64,000 nucleotides of DNA, taken from NCBI GenBank assembly GCA_019916065.1, contig CM034236.1, forward strand, positions 18,592,805 to 18,656,804, read 5' to 3'. The notes under the pieces were generated by a model. That model saw only the letters and a program-made list of their open reading frames with translations, searched no databases and was not told the origin of the DNA. A program made the position numbers and the translations under genes. Below, piece by piece: positions 24,401 through 37,800 of this stretch. How positions within the stretch are numbered: position 1 is the stretch's first letter; each line of letters begins with the position of its first letter. This DNA is from Vitellaria paradoxa. Taxonomy: Eukaryota; Streptophyta; Magnoliopsida; Ericales; Sapotaceae.

Positions 24401-25809
24401 GTATCCTTATACCCATATACAAGAACAAAGGAGATATTCAGAACTGTGCGAACTACCGCGGGATTAAATTGATGAGCCATACGATGAAATTATGGGAGAG
24501 AGTTATTGAGAGAAGACTAAGAAGGACAACAAACGTTTCATAGAACCAATTTGGTTTTATGCCTGGAAGATCAACTATGGAGGCTATCTTTCTCTTGAGG
24601 AGGTTCATGGAACAGTATAGAGAAGGTCAAAAAGATTTACATATGGTGTTCATCGATTTAGAGAAGGCATATGATCGGGTTCCTAGGAAGATTCTATGGA
24701 GAGTATTGGAAAAGAAAGGAGCGTGTGTCGCATATATTGAGGCGATAAAGGACATGTATGAGAGAGCCATGACATCTATACGGACGACTGGTGGAGAGAC
24801 TGATGAGTTCCCTATCACGATTGGTTTACATCAAGGCTCAGCGTTAAGCCCGTACTTGTTTGCTTTAGTTATGGATGAGATTACAAGACATATTCAGGAT
24901 GAGGTGCCGTGGTGTATGCTATTTGCAGATGATATTATTTTAGTAGATGAGACGAGAGAAGGAGTGAATGCTAAGCTAGAATTATGGCGGGATACGTTAG
25001 AGACAAAAAGGTTTAGGCTAAGCCGATGCAAGACGGAATATATGGAATGTAAGTTTAGTCAAAGTAGGATAACGAGCAGTATAAAAGTAAGTTTAGGCAC
25101 ACAAAAGATTGTAGAAAAAGATAAATTTAGGTACCTTGGATCTATGGTGCAACAAGATGGAGGGATTGATACTGATGTAAGTCATAGGATTCAAGCTGGG
25201 TGGACCAAATGGAGGAGTGCTTCGGGAGTTTTGTGTGACCAAAAAATCCCCCTCAAGGTAAAAGGAAAATATTATAAGGTAGCGGTTAGACCAGGGCTGC
25301 TATATGGATCAAAGTGTTGGGCAGTAAAGCATAATCATGGTCAGAAGATGGCAGTTGCGGAGATGAGGATGCTAAGGTGGATGTGCGGGATTACAAGGAA
25401 AGATAGGATTAGGAACGAGGAGATTAGGGGCAAAATAGGAATAGCACCGATTGAAGATAAAATGAGAGAAGACCGATTAAGATGGTTTGGCCATGTTAGA
25501 AGGTGTCCAGCAGAGGCACCTGTTAGAAAGTGTAAAAGTATGGAGATTGCTAGGAGTAGGAGAGGTAGAGAAAGACCCAAGAGAAGCTGGAAAGAAACCA
25601 TTAAACATGACCTGACCTACCTAGATTTATCGGAGGACATGCCCCTAAACAGATCTAATTGGCGTCGACAAATCCATATAGCTGACCCCACCTAGTGGGA
25701 AAAGGCTTGGTTTGATTTGGTTTGGTTTGGTTTTTTCAATAAGAAAATATATTTGGGATTTTATGTTTCAATTTTCCTTTTTCCTACTTTTTTCTTTTAA
25801 TTCCCCCCT

Positions 25810-25844
<35 letters not shown>

Positions 25845-28800
25845 CACCAAATCTTCACTCCAAACACACTCTTCAAGTGATAAGCCTACAAGTCTTCCTC
25901 ATCTTTCTAGTTACTTCTTTTGGAAAATTTTTGTGGCCGTATAGTATTACTTTGTTATTAATTCTAGGAATAAAGGAAACACGATGATGTTTTCCTACTG
26001 ACATGACTCACAATCTAATGATTTTAATCGACGTAAACTAGGGATCATAGATTTCAATTGATTGAGAGGGGATGCCTAACACGGCAATGAATTTCAAGTG
26101 AAGAATCAATTGCAAAAGAAGCTAGAGAAGATTGCATATACGATGTATCAAGGTTCATGTCCTCCGCTAATCCCCCCCCCCCTTTTTTTTTTGGGTCTTC
26201 ATATGTTGAACAATGATAGAATTAGGGACGATAGTGAGTGAACAATCTAATTGCTTTGGTTAGTTTACTGATAGACATAAGATTAAATGAGGAAGAGAGC
26301 ATTGGGTGCATAAAAGAAGAGGGATAGTAAAGTAGGAAAAGGATGAATTGTCCTAATACCCCCAGCTAGATAACTAGAACCATTAGTTATAGTAATAAGA
26401 GGAATATAAGATAAGTGTTGAATTTTAGAAAATATTTTGTGTCTTCTAGATGTATGCTCTGAATCACCGAAATCAATAATCCAAGGTATAGGAGGGCATG
26501 TTGATAAACAAGCAACAAGGCTAACTTGATGTGATAGAAGAGAGGCTTGAAGAATACTTAATCACTTGAAATAGTCACTAGTATAGATGAAATAGTCTTA
26601 CAGCAACTAGGCACATCTGTATAAGCAACTGTATTAGAAGCAGCTGCATGTGCCATATGAACATTGCAATTTTTAGCACTTTTTGCGAAGGTGTCCAACT
26701 TTTCCCCAATAGGTGCACTTGGGCCAAAATACTTTGCCCTTATTGTTACAGTCTCCATCATGATTGTTAGAAGGATTGTGCCCATCAAAAGGTCTAGTTT
26801 GGTTGGTAAGCGTGGAACGAGTAGACTCGAGACTTAATTGATGGAGAATTGTAATAAACAACCATTAGATCTTGAGAATATCTCAGCAAATGCAGAAAGC
26901 GAAGCTCCTCACATTTTCTGGACCTTAATAGGTTCGAACTTTGGATCTAGTCTAGCAGGGAACTTGAGAATAACAATTTGCTCTCGTTGCTTCTGCATTG
27001 TAGTGATACTGGCTAATGGTGGTTGAAGAAATGAAGGTAAACTTTCGGCAAATGAATTTTATATTTCGAGGGATGTTATAGCCCAATATTTATACACAAA
27101 CTACTCTTAAATTTATAGTTATTTGTAGCCTAAAAAACAGTAAAACAAACTCCTAAAAAACAGCATCCTAATCCTTGTAAATTTGCAACTATAACTGCTC
27201 TATCCTAATCAATATTAATCCTGATCTGATCTTCCTAAAATATATCTATACAAATCTGTAACCGAAATATACAGGACTTATCTACACTCCCCCTTAGGCT
27301 GAGAGTATATGTTAATCATTCCCAGCTTATTTACCAAACTTTCAAAGCTTGGTTTATATAATCCTTTTGTCAGAACATCAGCTGTTTGCTCTTTAGTTGG
27401 AATGTAGTTTAAACAGATAGTTTTACTGTTTAGCTTCTCCTTGATGAAGTGTCGGTCGACCTCAATATGTTTAGTACGATCATGATGGACTGGATTCTGT
27501 GCTATATTGATTGCTGCCTTGTTATTACAGTATATTTTCATGGGAGTATAATTAGGCATCTTTAATTCCTTCAGCAGCCTCTCAAGCCAAATACCCTCAC
27601 AGATTCCATGGGCCAAGGCTCGAAATTCAGCTTCTGCACTACTCCTTGCAACCACCGGTTGTTTTTTACTCCTCCAAGTTACTAAATTTCCCCATAGGTA
27701 GGTACAATAGCCTAAGGTCGATCTTCTATCAATTGAGGAACCTGCCCAGTCAACATTCGTATAGATTTCCACCATTTTATGGTTACTCCTCTTGAAAAAC
27801 AGTCCATTTCCAGGTGTATACTTCAAATACTTCAAGATCCTAAACACAGCTTCAAGATGTTGTTTCTTTGGAGAGTGCATGAATCGACTTACCATGCTAA
27901 CAGCAAAGGTGATGTTTGGTCGAGTATGAGAAATAAATTATTTTGCCCACTAGCTTCTGATATCTTTCCTTGTTAACCTCTTCTTCCCCTTCAAGTTCCA
28001 ACTTAATATTAGGATCTATTGGAGTCTCGGTTGGTTTGCAACCTAGCATTCCCACCTCTTGAAGTAGATCAAGCACATATTTCCTTTGACTGATAGTGAT
28101 CTCTGTACTGCTCCGAGCCACTTCCATACCCAAGAAATATCTCAATGTTCCCAAGTCCTTTAGTTCAAATTCCCCTGCCAGATATCTCTTTAAGGAGTTC
28201 AATTCTACATATACAATGATATCATCTACATATACAATAAGAATAGTAATCTTGTCATCCCGAGAATGTTTGTAGAACAGTGTGTGATCAGTTTGAGCTT
28301 GAGTGAAGCCTTTCTTCTTAACAGCTTGAGTAAATTTATCAAACTATTCCCTCGGTGATTGTTTTAGCCTACAGAGAGATTTCTTCAATCTACAAACCTT
28401 GATATTGTTCCCTTTAAATCCTGAAGGTACAGTCATGTAAACTTCTTAATGCAAGTCTCCATTTAAGATGGCATTCTCCACATCTAACTGATGTAAAGGC
28501 CAATCCAGATTTGCAGCTAAGGATAGTAGGACTCTTATGGTATTTAGCTTAGCTACCGGAGCAAATGTTTCTTGATAATCTATCTCATGAGTTTGAGTGA
28601 AGCCTTTGGCCACTAACCTGCTCTTATATCCGCTAATACTCCCATCAGTGTTATATTTTATAGAGAAAACCCACTTACAGCCAACTGGCTTTTGCCCAAC
28701 AGGAAGATCAACCATTTCCCATGTGTTATTTTTCCTTAGTGCATCCATTTTTTCCTGAACTGTAGCTCTCCAATATGGTTCAACTAGAGCTTCTTCTATG

Positions 28801-31800
28801 TTGTTTGGAACTGCAGTGTTTGACAAAGCAGTGGTGAAAGCATGGAAGGTAGGGGAGAGCTTTGCATAAGAGACATACTTAGATATGGGATACTGAGTTC
28901 AGGTCCTGGTCTCGTTTCTGAGAGCAATTAGCCAGTCCAGATCCTGTTCTGGAGCTTCAATATGATGCAGATCCTGATCAATAATTTCTTCACTATCCTG
29001 AGAACTGAAAGTCGAGTCAGATTGGCTTTGTTGGTTTTGATTTCTTCTTGAGTAAATCAGCAATTGACCCCTTGTCTGAGAGCCAATTCTGGTTTTTTCT
29101 CCCCCTGACTGAGATGTACCTCCTCTTGTTTCCTCAGATGATGTAATATTAGGCTCTAAAGGCAAAGGCAGGAATTGGTGCTCTGTGGGCATGAAAGGCA
29201 GGGATTAATGTTCTGTAGGCTGAGAGTGTTGATATTCTGTGGACTGAGGTAAATATTTTGTGGACTAAGGTAAGAATTGATGTTCTGTGGGCTGAGAGTG
29301 TTCTGTGGAAGGTGTATCCCAAGACTTTTCTTCACTCAACATCTCCCCCTGAAGAGAAGTATTGGGAAAGAAGGGTTGGGACTTAATGAATGAGACATCC
29401 ATAGAAACAAAAAATCGACGAAGGTGGGGAGAGTAACATTTGTAATCGCATTGAGTTGGAGAGTAACCAACAAAGACACATTTGATGGTTTTCGGATCAA
29501 GTTTGGAATGATTAGGTGAATAGTTAATGGACAAACACAATGCACCCAAAGGATTTTAGGAGGTAGAGATGTCATAGACCTAAAGTTTGGGTAGAGATGG
29601 AGGAGACTTGTCAAAGGAACAGAAAAATTAAGGGCTTGATGGGCATTCTGTTAATCAAATATGAAGCTGTTAAGATAGCTTCACCCCATAGATACTTACG
29701 TACATTCATAGTGAACATTAGGGCTCTAGCTACCTCAACTAGGTGTCTGTTTTTCCTCTCAGTTACATCATTTTGTTGGGGTGTATCTAAGCAGGAACTT
29801 TGGTGAATTATCCCATTATTAGTAAGATATTCACTTAAGATGGAATTGAAATATTCTCTTCCATTGTCAGTTTTTAAAGTTTGGATGGGAACATGGAACT
29901 GAGTTAAGATCATGGAGTGAAAAGACTGGAAGACTTTGGCAGCTTTAGATTTATCCTTAAGGAGATATACCTAACAGACCCTAGTGTGATCATCAATAAC
30001 AGTTATGAACCATCGAGTTCCTGATATATTTTTTACCCAAGAAGGCTCCCATATGTCACTGTGGATCAAAGAAAAGGGCTGAGATGTTTTGTATGAATTG
30101 ATAGGAAATTGTGCACGACAATGTTTAGCAAGTAAGCAGAATTCACAATTGAAAGAACTAGGATTTTTATTGATAAACAAATCTGGAAATAGTTTTTTGA
30201 GGTACTGAAAATTGGGATGGCCTAGCCTATAATGCCTTAACATTATTTCATCACTATTGGAACTAAGAGGAGATACATTCCCTGCCCATAGCAGTGGTCT
30301 TTGTTGAATCTTCTTCAGTCTCGAGATAATAGAGTCCATCCATCTCTTACTCTAACATTCCCAATCATCATCCTCGAATCCAGTCCTTGAAATTCACAAC
30401 CAGGCACAAAACGTAGCATGGTATTTGAGTTCATGAGTGAGCTTACTGACTGAAATCAGATTGCAGGCCAGGTTTGGAACATATAGGACAGAGTGAAGAG
30501 AAACATTATTTGAGAGATGGTTTGATACTTTTCCAACAACAGTAGAGTATGAGCTATCAACTACTTTAACGCTAGATCTTAGAGGGCATGGAGTATATGA
30601 GTAGAATTGGGATAAATGACTTGTCATGTGGTCAGAAGCTCTAGAATCCACCATCAAAGAACCTGTATTCTTGGTATGCAGGGCAGTACCTGAAGCCATT
30701 GCAGAGGTCTTTGGGTTGCTTGTTGCAGTTTGACTCAACAACTTCTGCAACTGTTCTAGTTGAGATTTGCTTAGGAAAATTCCATTCTGATCTGGTTCCT
30801 TTTGGTGCTTAGCAGGTTTTTCTTCTATTTGTGCTTGGAAACTCTTTCCTCTACTTGACCCTTGAGACTTCCAGTTGGCTCGTTTTCCATGAAGATCCCA
30901 GTAGGTGTCTCGAGTATGCCCTGGTTTATTGCAGTGGCTGCACTAGGGTCTTCCTTGTCTGTCACTTTTTTGATGATTTCTTTGATCATTTTTAACAGCA
31001 AGAGCTGTTGTTTCAATGGGTCTCTCACTTGTTGGAATGATAGGTATCTCTTTGTTTCCTCAAGCATGACTCTTCTTCTACTTGTTTCCGTTTTCACGTC
31101 AGCAAAGGCTTCATTAATGGATGGTAAAGGTTTATAGCCAAGAATCCTACCTCGCACCTCATCTAGGTCTTGATTCAAACCTGTCAGGAACTCATATAAT
31201 CTTCCCTTCTCCAGGTGTTTTTTGAACTTTATGTTGTCTTCCAAATCTCCCCAGTCAGCTTCGTAGTGCATGTCCAGTTCTTGCCACAAAATCTGTAATT
31301 CATTGTAGTATTTAGTCACTTTCAGATTACCATGTCTTATCTCCTTGAGCCTATTCTTGATCTCAAATACTTGTGAGGCATTTTTGAAATAAGAATAATT
31401 AGTGTTCACTGCTTTCCAGATTGCTTGTGCTGTTCGAAGGAAGAGATAGGTCCGACTGATATGAGGCTCCATGGAGTTGATTAACCATGCCATAACCATC
31501 GAGTTGTTCAACTCCCAGTTTGCATAAGATGGATCCTCCTTGTCGGGCTGTTTAATATCTCCATTGAGATAGCCCATTTTTCCTCTATCTCTAATAACTA
31601 GTAGGACTGACTGAGACCATTGAATGAAGTTTCTTCCATTCAGTCTGTGGTTGGTGATTTGCATATTTGTGCCTTCTCCAAGGGTTTGAGAGGCCATTGG
31701 AGATTGGGAATAATCATAAGAGGTTGCAGACTCCTTGTCTGAACTCATCCTTAAATACTAGGAGTGAGACAAAAGTATGAAAGGATCCTTAGTCTAGCAG

Positions 31801-34800
31801 GAAGTTTAAGGAATGGCTAAGGAGGACAAACCTCAGCCGGAAGGGAATGGAATTTAGGAGAGGCTAAGGGGAACAAACCTCAGCCAGAAAGGAATGGGAT
31901 TTCTATGAAGAGCACTGCTCTGATACCATGAAGGTAAACTTTCAGCAAATGAATTCTATATTTCGAGGGATGCTACAGCCCAATATTTATACACAAACTA
32001 CTCCTAAATCTATAGTTATCTGTAGCCTAAAAAACAGTAAAACAAACTCCTAAAAAACAGCATCCTAATCCCTGTAAATCTGCAACTATAACTACTCAAT
32101 CTTAATCAATATTAATCCTGATCTGATCTTCCTAAAATATATCTATACAAATCTATAACCGAAATATACAGGACTTATCTACACTTCATACACCCTCTTC
32201 ATGGCTACAAAATATTGAGTGCGAGTTTTGCAAGATTGTTGCAATTTGAAGAAATCATTGGAGACATTATAGATGCGATTTAGATAACTAGAATACAACA
32301 AATGAGTGTAATTCCACATCTCCTCACAGATGTCCTGATCTCGACCTCCTTAAGAGTTCCATAAAATGCTTACAGTATTTGCATCATCTCGAATCCAAGT
32401 CTCTTGAGTATTCTCGTTTGATGCTGGAGTAGTTTTACCAAGGTTTTGTGCTTGCCAAGTCCCGTTAAGACAATCTTGATTGCCTTTCACCACTAGAGAT
32501 TATTCCTTCCATTTAACTTCTGGATAGTCAAAGGGTTAGGCCAATTAGTGGAACCAACTGGCTTGGATTCTAGAGGAAGGGCACTGGAGACAGTATTTGA
32601 TTCGAAGGCCTTTGTAAAATCAATAAGCAATATGTGAATCGGAAATTTGGAGTACCATAAGCAATGTGCGAATCGGAAATTTGGAGTACCATAGCTCTTG
32701 CTAGAATAATATAGGCAACCCTAGAATAGGATTTACCTATTTAGGATAATGAATCCATTGTCTTTATCAGAAATTAGAGTTCTCCAGATGTTGGGAAGAC
32801 CCCTGGGTACTTGTCGGAGGTAGGCTAAGCTGGCGGAAGGTCTTAGAGGTCACCAGAGGTTGGCAAAGTTGGTTCAAGGTCTCTAAGGTCATCAGGGTAA
32901 TTATGGCGGCCATCAAAGAGAGGTGACACGTGTCGGTGTCGTCCTTGTGGTGTTGGCCTTGATGCGAGTAGATCTCACTCGTAGGAGAGCAATAGATGCT
33001 TGTGAGCACATGAGAGTGACTCTTGAGTGGCCAGCATCTGCGATTGTGGTCTGCAGCAGTAGGTGATCACAACTATGTGACTGTTTGGCTTGTCTGACGT
33101 CGGGAAAAAGGGCTCCACAGTTACAACAGTAGGTTCGTCTGCAATGGGGGTCTGTATGGTGACTGTTTGGTTCTGTGCAAATAGAGATTAGGGATTTGGT
33201 TATTGGTGGATTGAGCTCTTGATACAGAAACTAAACTCCAAATAAAAACTTGATACCATGTCAAGAAACAATGATTGAATGAAAAGAGGGTTTTTCAATA
33301 TATTTTTATGCTCGTGTGAGATATGTACAAGCTAGGAAAACATTACAATCTTGTAGAAGGAAAGAAAAATCTAATCAAATCAAACTATTCAGATTCCTAT
33401 TCTACATATATCAGATTATATATTTGTCATATTTAACAAAGACTCTTACATTGACATGTGTCGAAGTCTCTCTGTCTGTCTCTAATTAACAATTATTTCT
33501 GAAATTACTTCTGATTGCTGCAGGATGTTGCATTGTTGACTGATGGGAGGTTTTCAGGAGGTTCACATGGTTACGTTGTTGGTCATATCTGCCCTGAAGC
33601 ACAGGTAGGTTAGCTTTAATTATCCAAAGCTGATTGAACCTTACAATTCTAGCCTTTAAATAGGCTAAATCTGGAAGAATCAAATCCCATAAAATCCTTA
33701 ATATCAATAAAAATAAAATAAAATAAAATAGAATAAAATTGCATCGGATAAAATGTCATAATTACTAAAATAACCTGAATAATAAATCTAAAAATATAAA
33801 ATCTAAAAATATAAAATCCTAAAATGTAGAAATAATCCTCATATTGATCCGCATCAGTGAGTTCTCAAGGACTTTAATTTTCATCAGGTATTATAACAGT
33901 GTTTGAATGACAATTCTCGTTGATTTCATTTGGCCCAACATTACAACACAAAACCACTACAAGAATTGTAGGTCGGTCCTTGTTTGTTGTTTACGTCAAC
34001 TGACTAGGAATCAAAGAGAGTTATGCTCAAACTAGTCATACAGGAATTTGGGTTGAAAATTGTGGTTAGTATTAGGGAATAACTAAAAATATTTGCACTC
34101 ATGTATCAATGATATATGCGTTTTCATGTGTGAAGGCTAAAGAAGTGGGTAGAATTAGGGAATAACTTCTATTTCACTCATGAAAGCTTGGTCTTTGCCG
34201 TTGCTTTTTTAATTTTTATGGTTCCTGTGACAATTTTTTTTATTTTTTAAAGATCATTATGCAACCAGATAGTGGGGGAGACTAACACATTGCTGGGTTG
34301 TTTTTCTGTTCTTTTATTGTTAGTTTACGTAATACGTTGGTAAATTATTTTTCTGTTCTTCAGTTGTTAGTCTATTATGAAGTGTAATTGCTTTTTTATT
34401 TTTAATTCCTTTTTCTCTTCTGAAGAAGGCATTTGCTTCTGTCTGCCTGCCTAAATTTAAAGCCTTTCATTGATTATTACATACCAAATATATCGATTCC
34501 TCTTTCTAAATGATCTAGGATGAGTGCTATGCAATTTACTGGACTTTCACGGTATTGACAGTGATAAATTTATTAGGATTATAAGATGCTTCAAAGTAAA
34601 AAATTTGTATATAATTGATTGGTGTTTGAATATCATGTTATATTTGCACGAATTATGTTCAATATTATGTAATGCTCTCTGCATATTTCTTCAACTATAA
34701 TCATTGCATACCTACATACTGGGCTGTTCTTTTCTTTTTGCACTCTGATTTTTTATTCATTCTATTGTAATGTTTTTTATATAATAAAGATTCATGCTGT

Positions 34801-37800
34801 TTTCTTTTTTCTGTTATTTCATTACAACTTGTTTGATATATTTGTTGACATTTATGAAATCCTTTGTCTATTGGGACCTTGGGTCCTCAATATTATGGTC
34901 TATACCTTTATTCTATTCCTTGATAGGACTAAGATTCTTAATTATACCCAAATTAAAAGACAAAATTGAAAAAAAAAAAAAAAGAAAAATAAAAACAAGT
35001 AGGTTAAACATGGGAATTGGCATATGAAAACAAATGAACTTCAATTTAAGATGTTTTTCTATTTGATTTCGGTAGAATGTCTATTTGGGATTTATTTCAA
35101 ATGTTTGGCAATTTGTAGACATTTCATTATTACTTACCTATTGTGCTTTTTGGAGTTAATTGAACCAATTCCATGCCTCATAGATAGGTGATTTTTGAAG
35201 TCAGCTGGCCCACATTAATGTTTTGATTGTTGATGATTGGCAATGCAATTAATGCTATCCCAAGCTAACCTGATTATGAAATTGGGTTGGGGTTAGGGAA
35301 TCACTGAAAAAATATATATATTTGAGAATATTAGAATGTAAATCAAATGATAGTGTAAGGTTTTATAATTGCAAATCCATACAAAATCTTAAATTAAATA
35401 TGGCAAATTTGAATGTTTCCTAAATTGAAGAGAGGAGAAAATATGCATGTTTTCTAAATTGAAAATTTTTCAAATTGGCAAATTTCCAAAGACAACATCC
35501 ACAATATTGCAATTCAAGTCCAACTAGGAATAAAGAAGAAATTTGCACAGATTAGAAAACACGTGGAAAATTCCAGTACGCATCACAGGCAGCATGCAAG
35601 GAGCGTGCGGCTGCACCACGTTGGCGTTGAGAGCTCGCAAGGTGCGCGAGGGTTCGCCCATGTCGATTTCTAGGTAGCCTAACCGATAGGAGCACGGTGG
35701 TTTGAGTGAATTATTATATAGAAGATTTTGTTTTTGTTTAGGAAATCCGTTTATATTTTTAGGAAACCTATTTATATATTTGAATCTTAATTGGAATAGG
35801 ACTTTGTAAGTCTCTATATATACACCCAAGCTTAATGTACAATATAGAACTGAAGGGACATATTATAGAGTCTCGTGAGAGAGAATTTTTCTTTTGTGAG
35901 CATATAGATCTTTCTCTCTCTCTTTTTTTTTTGTATTCTTTCTTTACTTTCTGTGTGATGCAAAAAACCCCCTTGTAAGGCTAGTCGAGTGATTCGAGCA
36001 AGATTAGTGAAAGAATTTGTACGAGTGATTCATACAGAATTCAAGTAGTGTCATATAACCCGTTGATAGTGAGATTTGAAATAGAAGTTTTTCTCCTTGT
36101 GAGAGAGTTTCCTCATTATTCTCTGGTATTATTATTCTTGTATTGTGTGTGATTGCTTGATTTGGAGGATTTTCAAATAGCAAAAGTATAGCAAAAAATA
36201 GTTCAAATTATGAAAACAAGGTAACAAGTTAAAAAAGTAATGGTGGAAGATTACTTTACGTTCCAGAAAAATAACAACAACATCAACTAACATTCTAAAG
36301 GACATCAAAGACAGCTAATACTAATATCATACTCTAGGAATCCAAAACCATAATTTTTAAGTAGACAGTGGCTTGGAGACCCTTACTCTGAAAATGTGCT
36401 ATTCGCTGCTTATTTGCTCAGGGTTAATGACCAAAATTCACCAGAAAAATAACCACAACATCGATTAACTAACATTCTACAGGATATCAATGAAAAGAAA
36501 ATATAAAAAATTCACACGTACAGAACAGGAAGACCTGTGGAATTGGATGGAAGCAACACCTTTAACAAACAAGGTATTCCTTCAGTTGGTATAGCAGCTG
36601 GAATTAAAAAATGAATATAATAATTTTGTTCAATGTGAGATGACTCAGACAGAATGAGGAAACATTAACGAACATGAGATTACATTTACCAATTTGTGTT
36701 GCTGTTCCTAAGTGTAAGGGAGGAGGCTGGTTTTCTGATGCAACAGTGACATTCCTAGATGTGACTTCATCCTCAGGACCATAGAGTTACTTCACTTAAA
36801 ATTTGGTAATAAAAGCATCAGACAAACGAGGGATATGGAGAAAGTAGCATTTAATAGAGAATCTTGGACAACAGGTCATTTACAGGATTGCCCCCAAACC
36901 ATTCAAAATTTCTGGCGCTGCATTCTCCCCGCAGTAACCCTCCTTCACCGAACTCTCCCCAGTGACAAGTCCCTGCAAAGAAGTTAATATAGTTAAGGAG
37001 CATTCAATCATTTGTAACAAGACATAGAATTTGTCAAAATAAAAATAGGAAATCCGCATTAATTTTTTAACAGACCAAAAAAATGAGAAAGTCTGTCCTC
37101 TTAACATCTACACAATCAAATGGTATCAATTATAGACAATAAGGTTATGTTTTATATGTGGGAATGAAATATAATGGAATGAAAAATGGAAGTTGAAATG
37201 AACCAAAGATGGGAATGGAATGGAATGATCATTCCCATTCTCTTGTTTGGTTGCCAAATTAAATAATTCTAGAATGGAATGACTGTTTTTATTTTAACAT
37301 TAATTTAGTTCAAATTAAAATGTTTTATATGTGGGAATGAAATATAATGGAACGAAAAGATTTTTTTATTTGCCAGGCAACTCAGATGAACATAAAATCT
37401 GCAAAATTTGCAGTGATAGAGCCATGATCTTTTGTTTAATTTATCCATACAAACACTAGAGTGGAACTCTTGAGGGAAGCTTTCAATAGGGGAAGTATAG
37501 GAGAGGATGAGAGTGTGTGTGAGACCCTAAAATTTGATGATGATTGGCAATGAAGCACAATCCTCGTGAATCCAGAATCTGCAATTGAGACACATAAAAA
37601 TTGTTTACAACAAGCATGACAAAGGATCATTGCTCACTTGAGCAAATGCCTTAATCCATGCTTGTGGCTTTCCTGTTAAACATTTTATTCTCTTGATGCA
37701 GAACATATGCATACATCATAGGCACAGAGGGGACAATGATAGATGAATGCTTTGTTGACTTCACCAAAATCCATAGAATAATGATAAGTTGGCCGTGCAT

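Larger units (their letters stand above)
27032..32183 (-). mobile_element. Copia element 3, complete, nested in copia 2
   Basis: Two 255-bp LTRs (27032-27286, 31929-32183) with about 13 differences, nearly all transitions. On the minus strand the 5' LTR ends TTCA and is followed directly by TGGTATCAGAGC (31917-31928). A polypurine tract CTAAGGGGGAG precedes the 3' LTR. gag, protease, integrase, RT and RNase H are all present in order, with stops and frameshifts. A clear 5-bp target duplication was not seen. It is inserted within the gag region of copia 2, so it is the younger of the two. Confidence 0.93.
22714..33438 (-). mobile_element. Copia element 2 (outer), carrying RTE and copia 3 insertions
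   Basis: Related short LTRs bound it: 22714-22908 and 33259-33438. Both have inner blocks such as AATGATTGAATGAAA, GAGATATGTACA and ATTACAATCTTGTA. On the minus strand the right LTR is followed by TGGTATCAAG, a primer-site variant. Surviving pieces, from right to left, are gag (32620-32184 and 27031-26860), zinc knuckle, protease, GAG-pre-integrase (about 26160-25900), integrase (24230-23600) and the end of RNase H (about 23250-22910). Almost all of the reverse transcriptase is missing. No 5-bp target duplication was found. It fills DHAD intron 10. Confidence 0.8.

Noticed and set aside
24207..24428. Minus-strand reading frames across the RTE element
   Set aside because: They lie antisense to clear RT coding sequence and have no motif.
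29164..29310. CRISPR-like repeat array
   Set aside because: Repeats are imperfect, in a coding spacer of a plant retroelement, with no unique spacers of constant length.
32184..32188. Target duplication for copia 3
   Set aside because: Flanks AGAAA and CTTCA do not match in any register tested by eye.
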